Shown here in pieces: positions 27,401 to 35,894 of a stretch of DNA of 64,000 bases. This DNA is from Leeuwenhoekiella palythoae. GTDB taxonomy: Bacteria > Bacteroidota > Bacteroidia > Flavobacteriales > Flavobacteriaceae. The stretch spans positions 496,001 to 560,000 of the forward strand of contig NZ_FQXT01000001.1 of assembly GCF_900130045.1 (NCBI RefSeq), given 5' to 3'. The notes under the pieces are model-generated. The model saw only the letters and a program-made list of their open reading frames with translations, searched no databases and was not told the DNA's origin. Within the stretch, counting starts at the first letter, position 1. Each line of letters opens with the position of its first letter. The translations under genes were made by a program, and so were the position numbers.

Positions 27401-27936
27401 GCTCAACAAAAATTGCATTATTACGCGGAATAAACGTAGGCGGTCACCGAAAAGTTCCAATGGCTGAGCTGCGCCAATTGATGACCGATTTGGGTTTTGG
27501 GCAAGTTAAAACCTATATTCAAAGCGGAAATATCATTTTTAAAAGTCCTGTTGAAAACACTGCGGAACTTGCGCTAAAGATACAAAATGGCATTTTAGAA
27601 CGTTTTGGTTTTGAAGTTCCTGTGATTTGCTTGACAGCAGAAACGCTTCAACACGCTGTAAAGAATAATCCGTTTGCTACCGAAGCTCCTCCCCTTACAC
27701 AGTTGCATCTTAGCTTTTTAAATAAAGTACCTGAGAAATCGCTTGCCGAAGCCTTACAAGAAATTGATCTTTCTCCAGATCAATTCCATCTCCAAAACAC
27801 ATTCGTTTATTTAAACATTCCCGGGAAATACCATAAGACCAAACTCTCTAACGCTCTGTTTGAGAAAAAACTTAAAGTCAACGCCACGACTCGGAACTGG
27901 AAAACGGTGATGAAGTTGATTACGCTTTCAGAATAG
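27397..27936 (+). CDS. DUF1697 family protein
   Basis: 179 residues from the ATG at 27397, which overlaps the preceding TGA by the ATGA arrangement. The N-terminal ALLRGINVGG, then MAELR and VKTYIQSGNIIF, are the signature of DUF1697, a cytoplasmic family of about 180 residues of unknown function. The C-terminal segment ending ATTRNWKTVMKL is also typical of the family. Confidence 0.92.
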   Translation: MSSTKIALLRGINVGGHRKVPMAELRQLMTDLGFGQVKTYIQSGNIIFKSPVENTAELALKIQNGILERFGFEVPVICLTAETLQHAVKNNPFATEAPPLTQLHLSFLNKVPEKSLAEALQEIDLSPDQFHLQNTFVYLNIPGKYHKTKLSNALFEKKLKVNATTRNWKTVMKLITLSE

Positions 27937-27958
27937 CAGTGTAGGGAGAGTATAAACG

Positions 27959-27985
27959 AAAAAATCCCCACATTGCTGTGAGGAT
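27959..27985 (-). terminator. intrinsic terminator downstream of tRNA-His
   Basis: Minus-strand stem ATCCTCACA/TGTGGGGAT (one G-T pair) with GCAA loop followed by TTTTTT; located 12 bases after the tRNA 3' end and reading in its direction. Confidence 0.75.
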
Positions 27986-27996
27986 CTTTACTTTCG

Positions 27997-28071
27997 GGTG
28001 GAAGATCGGTCTCGAACCGACGACCTCCTGAACCACAATCAGGCGCTCTAACCAACTGAGCTACAACCACC
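27997..28071 (-). tRNA. tRNA-His (GTG)
   Basis: The minus strand folds as a cloverleaf of 75 bases: D-arm AGCTCAGTTGGTTAGAGC, anticodon arm CCTGA-TTGTGGT-TCAGG with anticodon GTG, T-arm GTCGG-TTCGAGA-CCGAT. The extra G at position -1 pairs with C73, the identity mark of tRNA-His. CCA is not encoded. The acceptor stem GTGGTTG/CTTCCAC has two T-T mismatches at pairs 5-68 and 6-67, which is unusual. A broken second copy of the gene lies just upstream. Confidence 0.93.
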
Positions 28072-28076
28072 ATTTA
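28057..28076. repeat. 20-bp direct repeat, copy 1 (tRNA-His 5' end)
   Basis: The sequence TGAGCTACAACCACCATTTA, covering the first 15 bases of tRNA-His and 5 flanking bases, is repeated exactly at 28134-28153, 77 bases away. Confidence 0.9.
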
Positions 28077-28103
28077 TTATTTTATCAAGTTTTATCTTGA
28101 CTT

Positions 28104-28148
28104 GGCGCATTAACCTCCCGATAGCTATCGGGATGAGCTACAACCACC
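28104..28148 (-). pseudogene. broken tRNA-His copy with a palindrome in its D-loop
   Basis: Reading the minus strand from 28148, the first 15 bases equal tRNA-His (GGTGGTTGTAGCTCA). Then comes the 18-bp perfect palindrome (28116-28133) in place of GTT, and after it GGTTAATGCGCC, which matches GGTTAGAGCGCC of the intact tRNA at ten of twelve positions. After that the likeness is lost. So this looks like a tandem duplicate of the tRNA gene, interrupted in the D-loop and then decayed. Confidence 0.7.
28116..28133. repeat. 18-bp perfect palindrome inside the tRNA-His remnant
   Basis: TCCCGATAGCTATCGGGA is its own reverse complement. A degenerate copy occurs at 13838-13855. Both are intergenic, which suggests a dispersed palindromic element of the REP type. 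Confidence 0.8.
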
Positions 28149-28153
28149 ATTTA
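28134..28153. repeat. 20-bp direct repeat, copy 2
   Basis: Exact copy of 28057-28076. It contains the 5' 15 bases of the tRNA-His remnant plus 5 flanking bases, so the duplicated unit included the DNA just upstream of the tRNA. Confidence 0.9.
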
Positions 28154-28235
28154 AATGCATATTTCGCTAGCGATTTATGCGGGTGCAAATGTAATGTAAA
28201 TCTGCATTATGAGCAATACATTTATTTAAAAAATT

Positions 28236-28952
28236 TTAGATCAAATCAAAAATTGAATCTACAGCAGGATAGCGTTCCACAGTAAAACCTTCGGCATAGT
28301 CTGTTCCTATAAGTCTGCCTAAGTCTTGTGCTCTGTATTTGACACTATCTTGAAAGTTCTTGCTTGATATAGGCGTATTATTATCTGGATTATTGGGATC
28401 ATAAAATTGTGACGCATACGCAAGAACAGATTTCATCTTAACATCCATAAAGCCGCTGATGTCTACCACAACATCAGGTTGCAAGTTTTTCCATTGAATA
28501 TAATGATACACGTGTTTAGGTCTCCAAGCTTCCTGAGTCTTACCGTCAAGAATGGTTTCAATCTTTTTCAAACCACTTAAAAAGCAGGCGTCACTCGCTA
28601 ATTTGCTCCCTTTACCGTGATCAATATGCCGATCATCAACCGCATTACACAGCACGATTTCCGGCTGGTATTTGCGTATGATCTCAATAATGCGCAGCTG
28701 CGATTCTTTATCATTTGTAAAGAAACCATCAGCTAAAGCAATGTTTTCGCGTACGCTTAAACCTAGGATCTTAGCTGCCGTCGCAGCTTCCTGATCTCGT
28801 ATTTCTGCCGAACCTCGTGTGCCCAATTCGCCTCGTGTAAGATCTAGAATTCCTGTTTTCTTTCCGCGACTGGCCTCTTTTGCAAGAACACCACTGCACG
28901 ACAGTTCTACATCGTCAGGATGCGCGCCAATGGCAAGTATATCTAATTTCAA
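28236..28952 (-). CDS. bshB1: bacillithiol biosynthesis deacetylase BshB1
   Basis: 238 residues of the PIG-L/LmbE zinc deacetylase fold. The metal motif AHPDDVE is at residues 10-16 and the second metal-binding His lies in RHIDHGKGS. The segments TRGELGTRG and LADGFF are diagnostic for BshB1, which removes the acetyl group from GlcNAc-malate in bacillithiol synthesis. So the organism probably uses bacillithiol as its low-molecular-weight thiol. It ends 88 bases from the tRNA-His remnant. Confidence 0.93.
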   Translation of the reverse strand: MKLDILAIGAHPDDVELSCSGVLAKEASRGKKTGILDLTRGELGTRGSAEIRDQEAATAAKILGLSVRENIALADGFFTNDKESQLRIIEIIRKYQPEIVLCNAVDDRHIDHGKGSKLASDACFLSGLKKIETILDGKTQEAWRPKHVYHYIQWKNLQPDVVVDISGFMDVKMKSVLAYASQFYDPNNPDNNTPISSKNFQDSVKYRAQDLGRLIGTDYAEGFTVERYPAVDSIFDLI

Positions 28953-29008
28953 TTGTGTTGCTTTTAATAATGATCCCTAATCTGTCGATGCACTGCAGCG
29001 AACCTAAC

Positions 29009-30184
29009 TTATATGCTAAAATTCAAACTGTCTTTCACCACTTTCTCCAAAGCCTGCTTAAGGTCTGCGATCAAATCTTCTTTTTCTTCAATCCCCACCG
29101 AAAAACGCAATAAACCATCTGCGATTCCTTGATTTTCGCGCTCTTCAGCACTTAACAAGGCGTGCGAAGTTTGCGTAGGCGAAAGAATGGTCGATTCTAC
29201 TCCCGCTAAACTCATAGAAGGTTTGATCAGTTTTAATTCTTTCATAAACGCAGCAGCATCTAACTCATCTGAAAGTTCAAAAGATAGCATTCCACCATAG
29301 CCTCGCATTTGTTTTTTAGCCAACGCGTGATCAGGATGTGTTTTTAATCCGGGATAATAAACCGCTTTCACATGTCCGTTTTGATCAAGCCATTTGGCCA
29401 GTTTCTTCGCATTTTTATTCTGCTGCTTTACGCGCAGTACCAAGGTTTTTAAGCTACGCTCTAACATCCATACCGAAAATTCGCTTAAGCTTCCACCCAG
29501 GTTTTTAGCTTTATTCCAGATCTTATCCATATGCACTTCTGAACAAGCGACCGCACCGGCAAGAATATCGCTATGTCCGCCCATATACTTTGTAGCGCTA
29601 TGAATCATAATATCGATCCCAAAATCTGCCGGATTCTGATTTACCGGAGAGGCAAACGTATTATCTATCATCGTAACGATTCCCTTAGCCTTAGCAAGGT
29701 CGGCCACCATTTGCATGTCAGTGACAGTCATCAAGGGGTTTGATGGCGTTTCAATATAAATCACCTTAGTATTATCTTGAATAGCAGCCTCAAAATCGGC
29801 CTGCTCGAGACCCGAAGTGAAGGTATATTCGATTCCCATTTTAGAGAATTCTTCTTCCACGAGGTTAAACGTTCCGCCGTAAAGCGTTTTTTGCAGCACA
29901 ATATGATCGCCAGCACTTAAAAAAGCAAGCAATGTGGTACTTACTGCCGCCATTCCGCTGCCAAAGATCATTCCTGCTTCTGTGCTTTCTAATGCAGCAA
30001 TTTTTTTGCCTAACATTTCTTGGTTAGGGGTATTAAAATAACGCGGATAACGTTTGACTTCAACATCTTCATATGCATACGATGTAGACATATAAATTGG
30101 AGAGATCGCTCCTTTAAACTGTGTATCTTCAACCTCACCCACGTGAGTGCAAATGGTATTTAAACCTAATTTTCGATCGGCCAT
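29009..30184 (-). CDS. PLP-dependent trans-sulfuration enzyme (cystathionine gamma-synthase/lyase type)
   Basis: 391 residues of the Cys/Met metabolism PLP family. The pyridoxal phosphate lysine is K199 in SATKYMGGHSD; ETPSNP (145-150) and IDNTFASP (173-180) are other family motifs. YGGT at 102-105 and SAERENQGIADGLLRFSVGIE near the end are also typical. From sequence alone cystathionine gamma-synthase, gamma-lyase and methionine gamma-lyase are hard to separate. It lies next to bshB1 on the same strand, and a link to cysteine supply for bacillithiol is a plausible inference. Confidence 0.88.
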   Translation of the reverse strand: MADRKLGLNTICTHVGEVEDTQFKGAISPIYMSTSYAYEDVEVKRYPRYFNTPNQEMLGKKIAALESTEAGMIFGSGMAAVSTTLLAFLSAGDHIVLQKTLYGGTFNLVEEEFSKMGIEYTFTSGLEQADFEAAIQDNTKVIYIETPSNPLMTVTDMQMVADLAKAKGIVTMIDNTFASPVNQNPADFGIDIMIHSATKYMGGHSDILAGAVACSEVHMDKIWNKAKNLGGSLSEFSVWMLERSLKTLVLRVKQQNKNAKKLAKWLDQNGHVKAVYYPGLKTHPDHALAKKQMRGYGGMLSFELSDELDAAAFMKELKLIKPSMSLAGVESTILSPTQTSHALLSAEERENQGIADGLLRFSVGIEEKEDLIADLKQALEKVVKDSLNFSI

Positions 30185-30313
30185 AATAGGGTTATTTTGT
30201 CTGCTTCGAATTTACAAAAAGCCTATTGAACAATTGGAGGTGTATGCTTGAATTCGTTTTAAAAATGCAGTCAGCATGTGCTTCTGTAGTACTTTGCGCT
30301 CCTAAATTATCCT

Positions 30314-30775
30314 ATGAAACTAATTTTTGATACTTACCAGCCTAACTATGCCCAAGCTTTCAAACAGCTTAATTTACATTGGCTGGAACAGTTTTTTGTG
30401 GTAGAACCGCACGACGACGAGGTTTTGAGTGATCCCGATCGCTTTATAATTCAACCCGGTGGAGAAATTCTTGTTGCGCTTCAAGATCAAAAAGTTGTTG
30501 GGGTGGTTGCCCTTATGCCCGATGAACACGGCATTTTTGAGATGACTAAAATGGCAGTAGATGCCAGCCTTCGCGGGCAAAAAATAGGACAGCAATTGTT
30601 GCGCTATACGCTTGACTTTGCACAACAAAAAGGCTTAGACAGGCTCCTGCTATATTCTAACCGAAAACTAGAAAATGCGATCTATCTCTATCGTAAATTT
30701 GGTTTTGAAGAAATTCCGCTAGAGCATCCCAATCCCTACGCCCGTGCCGACATTAAAATGGAGATCCGGTTTTAA
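30314..30775 (+). CDS. GNAT family N-acetyltransferase
   Basis: 153 residues. The acetyl-CoA binding segment is MAVDASLRGQKIGQQLL (R/QxxGxG/A type, about residues 83-99), followed by the YRKFGF motif near 135. Single-domain GNAT with small N-terminal variation; substrate unknown. The upstream GTACTTTG at about 30289 is near, but not equal to, a -7 box. Confidence 0.87.
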   Translation: MKLIFDTYQPNYAQAFKQLNLHWLEQFFVVEPHDDEVLSDPDRFIIQPGGEILVALQDQKVVGVVALMPDEHGIFEMTKMAVDASLRGQKIGQQLLRYTLDFAQQKGLDRLLLYSNRKLENAIYLYRKFGFEEIPLEHPNPYARADIKMEIRF

Positions 30776-30847
30776 AGTTTATAAATTCTTTAATACAAAT
30801 TCAGCTTGATTCTTTTTTCCTTTAGGTAGAAACCTATAATACCTATT

Positions 30848-31648
30848 ATGAAAAATCTAGTTTTAGTTGCATTAGCAATAACCACACTATATAGTTGTAA
30901 GAATCAAAATAAAGCGGAAGATGAGTCTTCATTAGCTTCAGAAGAAGCCACGATGACCACTGAAGCAACCACCGAAGCTGAGTTTAATATAACACCTATT
31001 GAACACGCCACTGCTATTTTTGATTTTGGCGAAGACGTGTTTTACATTGATCCTGTGGGTGGTACCAAAGCTTTTGAAAACAAGCCAAAACCTCAAGTGA
31101 TCCTAATTACTGATATTCACGGCGATCACCTTAACGAAGAAACCCTAACCGCTGTTGCTGATAGTAGCACGACTATTTTTGCACCACAAGCAGTAGTTGA
31201 CCAATTAAAAGGTGCGATCAAAGAGCAAGTGACTGTGATCGCTAATGACGAAACACAAACTTGGGATGGTTACACGCTTACCGCGATCCCAATGTATAAT
31301 CTTAGAGAGGAAGCCAAGCAGTTTCATACCATAGGCCGCGGAAATGGTTATCTTATTGAAAAAGATGGAATGCGCGTCTATTTTTCAGGGGATACTGAAG
31401 ACATCCCAGAAATGCGCAATTTGAAAGATATCGACAAAGCTTTTATTTGTATGAATCTCCCGTACACGATGCCGGTCACTAGCGCCGCTGATGCGGTCAT
31501 AGATTTCAAACCCAAAGAAGCTTACCCATATCATTTTAGAGGTCAAAATGGTTTGAGCGATGTAGATCAATTTAAAGGTATTGTAGATTCTGCTGATGTG
31601 GGTACAGAAGTGATCATTTTAGATTGGTATCCCAACGGGGCCGAGTAA
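30848..31648 (+). CDS. metallo-beta-lactamase fold hydrolase, lipoprotein
   Basis: 266 residues. The lipoprotein signal ends in YSC with C17, followed by a Glu/Thr-rich linker to residue 45. The MBL metal motif is present as TDIHGDH (residues 88-94), where the first His of HxHxDH is replaced by Asp89; H91, D93 and H94 remain. Later metal residues are the Asp of FSGDTED and the His of YPYHFRG. The arrangement resembles UlaG-like MBL proteins. Predicted periplasmic hydrolase; substrate unknown. A lactonase-like lipoprotein gene follows. Confidence 0.82.
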   Translation: MKNLVLVALAITTLYSCKNQNKAEDESSLASEEATMTTEATTEAEFNITPIEHATAIFDFGEDVFYIDPVGGTKAFENKPKPQVILITDIHGDHLNEETLTAVADSSTTIFAPQAVVDQLKGAIKEQVTVIANDETQTWDGYTLTAIPMYNLREEAKQFHTIGRGNGYLIEKDGMRVYFSGDTEDIPEMRNLKDIDKAFICMNLPYTMPVTSAADAVIDFKPKEAYPYHFRGQNGLSDVDQFKGIVDSADVGTEVIILDWYPNGAE

Positions 31649-31804
31649 ACGACCTCAATTAACGCCTCGCGCATAATATCTTTTTGGCAAGGCCAAAAAA
31701 ATTGTAATACCAAACACGTGTTATTTGTAGGTTTACATCAATTTACCCTATAAAAGCAGTACTTTTAAAATGCAATTACGCACGTACTAAAAGCACAATT
31801 TTTT

Positions 31805-32929
31805 ATGAAAGCAGCACTGTTGGGACTAAGTTTGTGTACCCTTCTTTCTTGTAAAAACACCGAAAAGAAATCTGAAACTGATATGACTGATACCGCCGCT
31901 TCCCCGCGCACAACCTTTTATCTAGGCACTTATACTGATGGTGAAAGTCAAGGGATTTACAAAGCCGGTATAGAAGACGACGGCACCTTTACAAAACCTG
32001 TACTGGTCGCAACGACTTCTAATCCATCTTTTTTGGCTTTGAGTGCTACTAAGCATACGCTGCTTGCTGTTAATGAAGACGACCCCGGAATGATCACTTC
32101 GTTCGAGGTTAAAAATGACAGTTTGGTTCAACTATCGCAAACCGAAACGGGCGGTGCACACCCTTGTTTTGTGACGCTTAATGAGAATAATGATGTTCTG
32201 GTAGCCAATTATAGTGGCGGTAACTTAGGCCTGTTAAAACTGAATGAAAAAGATGGCAGCCTTTCTGCGCTTTTAGATGTAGAACAACATGAAGGTCAAG
32301 GAACCACCGATCGTCAAGAAGGTCCACACGCACATTCTGTATGGTTTTTACCTGACGGAAGCGGAATTGTTTCGGCTGATTTAGGAACCAATCAATTATG
32401 GTTTTCTAAGATCAATAATGAAACTCAAAAATTAGAACCAGCAGAAAATCAGAAGCTGGACTTCCCGGAAGGTGCGGGCCCAAGACATTTGGTTTTTCAT
32501 CCTGCTAACGGATTTATTTATGTCTTGAACGAACTAGACAACACCATTGCACAGGTGGGTAAAGAAAATGGTCAATACAGCGTTTTAGCAGTTACTTCAA
32601 TATTACCCGAGGGATTTTCTGAATACAGCAAAGCAGCAGATATTCACATCAGCGATGATGGTAGGTTTATTTATGCTTCAAATCGCGGACACGACAGTAT
32701 CGCTATTTTAGAAGTTGATGATCAAGGGGCGCTCTCATTAATCGCTAACGAGCCTACCAAAGGAAAAGATCCTAGAAACTTTCAGATTACACCAGATCAA
32801 AATTTTGTGATCGTGGCGAATCAAAACAGCAATAATTTGGTATCCTATACCAGAGATCCTGAAACCGGATTATTGACGTATGCTTCTGAAATTGCTGCTC
32901 CTAAACCTGTGTGTATTTTGTTTGATTAG
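31805..32929 (+). CDS. lactonase family beta-propeller lipoprotein (6-phosphogluconolactonase-like)
   Basis: 374 residues. The signal ends in a lipobox LLSC (C16). The body is a seven-bladed propeller of the YbhE type: FYLGTYTDGESQGIY near the start, ANYSGGNLG, GPHAHSV, GAGPRHLVFHP, SNRGHDSIAI and GKDPRNF are the family's blade motifs. The known member hydrolyses 6-phosphogluconolactone, but exported lipoprotein members must act on another lactone. TACTTTTA at about 31762 is one base off the -7 consensus. Confidence 0.88.
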   Translation: MKAALLGLSLCTLLSCKNTEKKSETDMTDTAASPRTTFYLGTYTDGESQGIYKAGIEDDGTFTKPVLVATTSNPSFLALSATKHTLLAVNEDDPGMITSFEVKNDSLVQLSQTETGGAHPCFVTLNENNDVLVANYSGGNLGLLKLNEKDGSLSALLDVEQHEGQGTTDRQEGPHAHSVWFLPDGSGIVSADLGTNQLWFSKINNETQKLEPAENQKLDFPEGAGPRHLVFHPANGFIYVLNELDNTIAQVGKENGQYSVLAVTSILPEGFSEYSKAADIHISDDGRFIYASNRGHDSIAILEVDDQGALSLIANEPTKGKDPRNFQITPDQNFVIVANQNSNNLVSYTRDPETGLLTYASEIAAPKPVCILFD

Positions 32930-32968
32930 ATCTATTTTTTATCTTATCTGAAACAAAATTTTACAACC

Positions 32969-33202
32969 ATGAATCGTTTTACGGTTATATTTCTAAGCTT
33001 ACTTGCATCTTTTATCTGCTACATAGGAATTTGGTATACGCTACAATGGTTATTTCCAAGTTTTGAGGGCGCAGTTAAAGCTGCAACGTGCGCGGTAATC
33101 ACTGTATTCTTAACACCGCGAATTCATAAAATAGATTCCCAAACAGGTAAAAAACAAACGTTGATCTCTTGGATGCTTGTTGGAAAAAGTTGGGTCGTTT
33201 AG
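32969..33202 (+). CDS. small membrane protein of unknown function
   Basis: 77 residues with two hydrophobic segments (about 5-30 and 38-52) joined by a short loop, then a charged tail. No family recognised. Ends 14 bases before the LysR regulator start, so the two may be in one transcript. Confidence 0.55.
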   Translation: MNRFTVIFLSLLASFICYIGIWYTLQWLFPSFEGAVKAATCAVITVFLTPRIHKIDSQTGKKQTLISWMLVGKSWVV

Positions 33203-33216
33203 CAATCTGAAAAAAT

Positions 33217-34101
33217 ATGCGTACAAAACTTCAGATCTTTAAAGTGGTGGCAAAGCATTTGAGTTTTACAAAGGCCGCCGAACAACTTTATCTCTCGCAA
33301 CCGGCAGTTTCTAAAGCGATCAAAAGCCTTGAAGAAGAATTTAAGACCACACTTTTTGTACGCAAACGCAATGCCATTGAACTTACCGCAGAAGGCAAAG
33401 CATTTCTCATTCATACGCAAAAGATCCTGAGCATTTATGCGGAAATGGATGAGCAATTCACGCATAAAAATGAAGCCTTTCCTGAGGCCATAGATATGGG
33501 AGTGAGCACCACATTGTCTGACTATGTGATTCCCCAAGTGATCGCTCAATTCAACTTAAGATTTCCCAAAACAAAGTTTAGTATTCGAGCTGCTAATACT
33601 GAACATATTGAGAAGCTTATTTTAGATGAAGAAATTCATTTTGGCATAACCGAAGGCAATACCAACAACAACAAATTATCGTACACTAAATTTTTAAAGG
33701 ACGAGATCGTGTTGGTGACCAATGCCGCAAATACCAGCGTTAAAGAAAATGCGATCGCATTGAAAAAATTAAAAGATTTACCGTTGGTCTCACGCGAATC
33801 AGGCTCTGGAACACGGGAGGTTATTGATTCATTCTTACAACAACACCAGATCAAGTCTATTGATCGCAATATTTTGTTTAACAGCACTGAAGCCATTAAA
33901 AACTTTTTATACCATTCTGAACACTTTGCGCTGCTCTCTATTCATTCGGTGGCAGACGATTTAAAGAATAACCGTCTCAAAATCATAGATATTAAAAACT
34001 TCAGTATTGAGCGCTGGTTCTACTTTGTACGGCGCACGGGTTATCTTTCTAAAAATATAGATTATCTGGAGCGCTTCATTCAAAATAGAAATAACTTTTA
34101 G
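33217..34101 (+). CDS. LysR family transcriptional regulator
   Basis: 294 residues. The winged helix-turn-helix covers residues 1-60 (FTKAAEQLYLSQPAVSKAIKSLEEEF), followed by a periplasmic-binding-protein-like effector domain including SRESGSGTREVI (about 188-199), which is typical of CysB/YeiE-like regulators. It sits directly before a YeiH family exporter on the same strand, the same pairing as yeiE-yeiH in E. coli, and most probably controls it. Confidence 0.93.
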   Translation: MRTKLQIFKVVAKHLSFTKAAEQLYLSQPAVSKAIKSLEEEFKTTLFVRKRNAIELTAEGKAFLIHTQKILSIYAEMDEQFTHKNEAFPEAIDMGVSTTLSDYVIPQVIAQFNLRFPKTKFSIRAANTEHIEKLILDEEIHFGITEGNTNNNKLSYTKFLKDEIVLVTNAANTSVKENAIALKKLKDLPLVSRESGSGTREVIDSFLQQHQIKSIDRNILFNSTEAIKNFLYHSEHFALLSIHSVADDLKNNRLKIIDIKNFSIERWFYFVRRTGYLSKNIDYLERFIQNRNNF

Positions 34102-34148
34102 TTATCTATAAGAACAAATAAGATTCCTCAAAGGCATTTCAGTCAACG

Positions 34149-34156
34149 TATTTTTG
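34149..34156 (+). promoter_or_regulatory. -7 promoter box (TAnnTTTG) for the YeiH gene
   Basis: TATTTTTG, exact consensus, 15 bases before the ATG at 34172. This suggests that the exporter gene has its own promoter near the end of the regulator gene. Confidence 0.55.
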
Positions 34157-34171
34157 TGTCAAATTATTGAT

Positions 34172-35092
34172 ATGAAAAGTCGTTATTCTAAGCTTATATT
34201 CTTCGCATTGATCCTACTAGCACTAAGCGGGGCCTTTACAAGTCCATTAGCTTTAATTGCCGGTTTTCTATTCAATCTATTTTTCAAAACACCCTACCGG
34301 CAAAAGCAGCATCAGGCTATAAATTACTTGCTCAAATTTGCAGTGATCGGGCTGGGCTTTGGAATGTTTATTTCTGAAACCATCGCCACCGGAAGCAAAG
34401 GTTTCAGTCTAACGTTGAGTACCATCGTTCTTACGGTCTTTCTGGGATTTATATTGACCAAATATTTAAAAATAGATTTGCGTCTGGGCCATTTGATCAC
34501 CTCAGGAACGGCGATCTGCGGCGGAAGCGCGATCGCCGCGATCAGTCCTGCGATCAAAGCCAATGCAAAAACCATAAGCGTTTCACTAGCGATAGTTTTT
34601 ATGCTGAATGCTATGGCGTTATGTATCTTCCCGGTGTTGGGGCACGCATTTCATTTGAGTCAAGAGCAATTTGGTATCTGGTGTGCTGTGGCGATACATG
34701 ACACCAGTTCTGTAGTTGGTGCAGCCTTGCAATATGGCGAAGAGGCGCTCAAAATTGCAACCACCGTAAAACTTACCCGTACGTTGTGGATCATCCCAAT
34801 GGCGGTGTTCTCTATGTTTTATTTTAAGACGAAAAACGAACGTGTGCGCATCCCCTATTTTATCATTTTCTTTGTACTAGCCATTTTAGCGCACAGCTAT
34901 CACCTCCTACCCGAAAGTTGGGCCGAAGGATTAGTCTTGCTATCCAAACGATTATTGCTTGTATCGCTTCTATTGATAGGTATCAACATTTCGTTGAAAG
35001 ATTTTAAAACCATCGGACTCAAACCTGTGGCGTTAGCTTTAGTGTTATGGATATTTATTGCTACGTTTTCGCTGTTGTTCATTCTGTATTGA
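34172..35092 (+). CDS. YeiH/UPF0324 family membrane protein (putative sulfate exporter)
   Basis: 306 residues from the ATG at 34172; a TTG at 34154 in the same frame lies in the promoter box. About ten hydrophobic segments. The family segments TSGTAICGGSAIAAISPAIKA (around residues 110-130; key residues ICGGSAIAA) and VAIHDTSSVVGAA are intact. Members of UPF0324 are inner-membrane proteins suggested to export sulfate or a related anion. Controlled most likely by the LysR gene upstream. Confidence 0.92.
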   Translation: MKSRYSKLIFFALILLALSGAFTSPLALIAGFLFNLFFKTPYRQKQHQAINYLLKFAVIGLGFGMFISETIATGSKGFSLTLSTIVLTVFLGFILTKYLKIDLRLGHLITSGTAICGGSAIAAISPAIKANAKTISVSLAIVFMLNAMALCIFPVLGHAFHLSQEQFGIWCAVAIHDTSSVVGAALQYGEEALKIATTVKLTRTLWIIPMAVFSMFYFKTKNERVRIPYFIIFFVLAILAHSYHLLPESWAEGLVLLSKRLLLVSLLLIGINISLKDFKTIGLKPVALALVLWIFIATFSLLFILY

Positions 35093-35249
35093 AGTAGTAT
35101 TTTTTTCTCGGTATGGTAAAATTCTGTATGAAGCTTTTTAAGTTTTTAATCCGGATTATTGAGTAAATCACATTAGCGACGCAACCATTTAAGCAACTGA
35201 ACATCATATAAATAAGCGCAAATTTTGATATGATTGAAAATGTCTACTT

Positions 35250-35891
35250 ATGAAAAAAATCTACAATTATCTCTTCTTGTTAATTCTTTTGATAAGCTTA
35301 GGATGCAGTGAAGACGAAGCTATAAACGTTGATCTGTCTCAGTTTGAATCGATCACTGAGCGTTTTCCCTATGCCGATCTTACTACAAATATTGCTTACG
35401 ATTACTATGAGCTGTTGTACTCTTTTGATACCCCTGGCAATGAAGAGCTCATCGTTTCTGAGGGAAGTCTTTGTGTGAATGCGTCAAATACTGATGCGTG
35501 TATTGAATCGTTCAACATGCTCGAAACTCCGTTTGGTTTCGCCGGAAGCTGTCTGCCCTCCTATTGCTTTTTATACATCAAATTTCAACATGGCGATAAC
35601 AACACTATCCTAAATACGCCGGAACAATTATTGACATTTTTAGGCACGATAGACACCCGTTCTGAGGCAATACTTTGGGCTAACGCTAACGGTTATTTTC
35701 ACAGTTTAGACATTAAAGAAATAGGAGCTATAAAGGCAACTGATGATCACTTTGAACTTTTAGTTTCTGAACTTGTAAGTGGCTGTCTTCCATACCAAAG
35801 TGACCAAGTTCATTTGCGTATTGATGCAGATGGTAAAATTACTGAGTTAGACAGAGCTGTTTACTCCTACGCTAAAAATAGCTGCATCTAA
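35250..35891 (+). CDS. hypothetical lipoprotein
   Basis: 213 residues. The signal ends in a lipobox with the Cys in SLGCSED (residue 19). Six further cysteines lie in the mature part (for example CVNASNTDAC and CLPSYC), so disulfides are likely in the periplasm. I recognise no family. It converges with the amidohydrolase gene, with three bases between the stops. Confidence 0.65.
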   Translation: MKKIYNYLFLLILLISLGCSEDEAINVDLSQFESITERFPYADLTTNIAYDYYELLYSFDTPGNEELIVSEGSLCVNASNTDACIESFNMLETPFGFAGSCLPSYCFLYIKFQHGDNNTILNTPEQLLTFLGTIDTRSEAILWANANGYFHSLDIKEIGAIKATDDHFELLVSELVSGCLPYQSDQVHLRIDADGKITELDRAVYSYAKNSCI

Positions 35892-35894
35892 TAC

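Noticed and set aside
28057-28153. att site of an integrative element at tRNA-His
   Set aside because: The 20-bp direct repeats flank only 57 bases, with no integrase nearby, and cover the 5' rather than the usual 3' end of the tRNA; tandem duplication explains them.
31681-31700. Hairpin TTTTTGGC/GCCAAAAA after the MBL lipoprotein gene
   Set aside because: On the plus strand it is followed by A, not T, and no minus-strand gene ends there, so it is not a convincing terminator.
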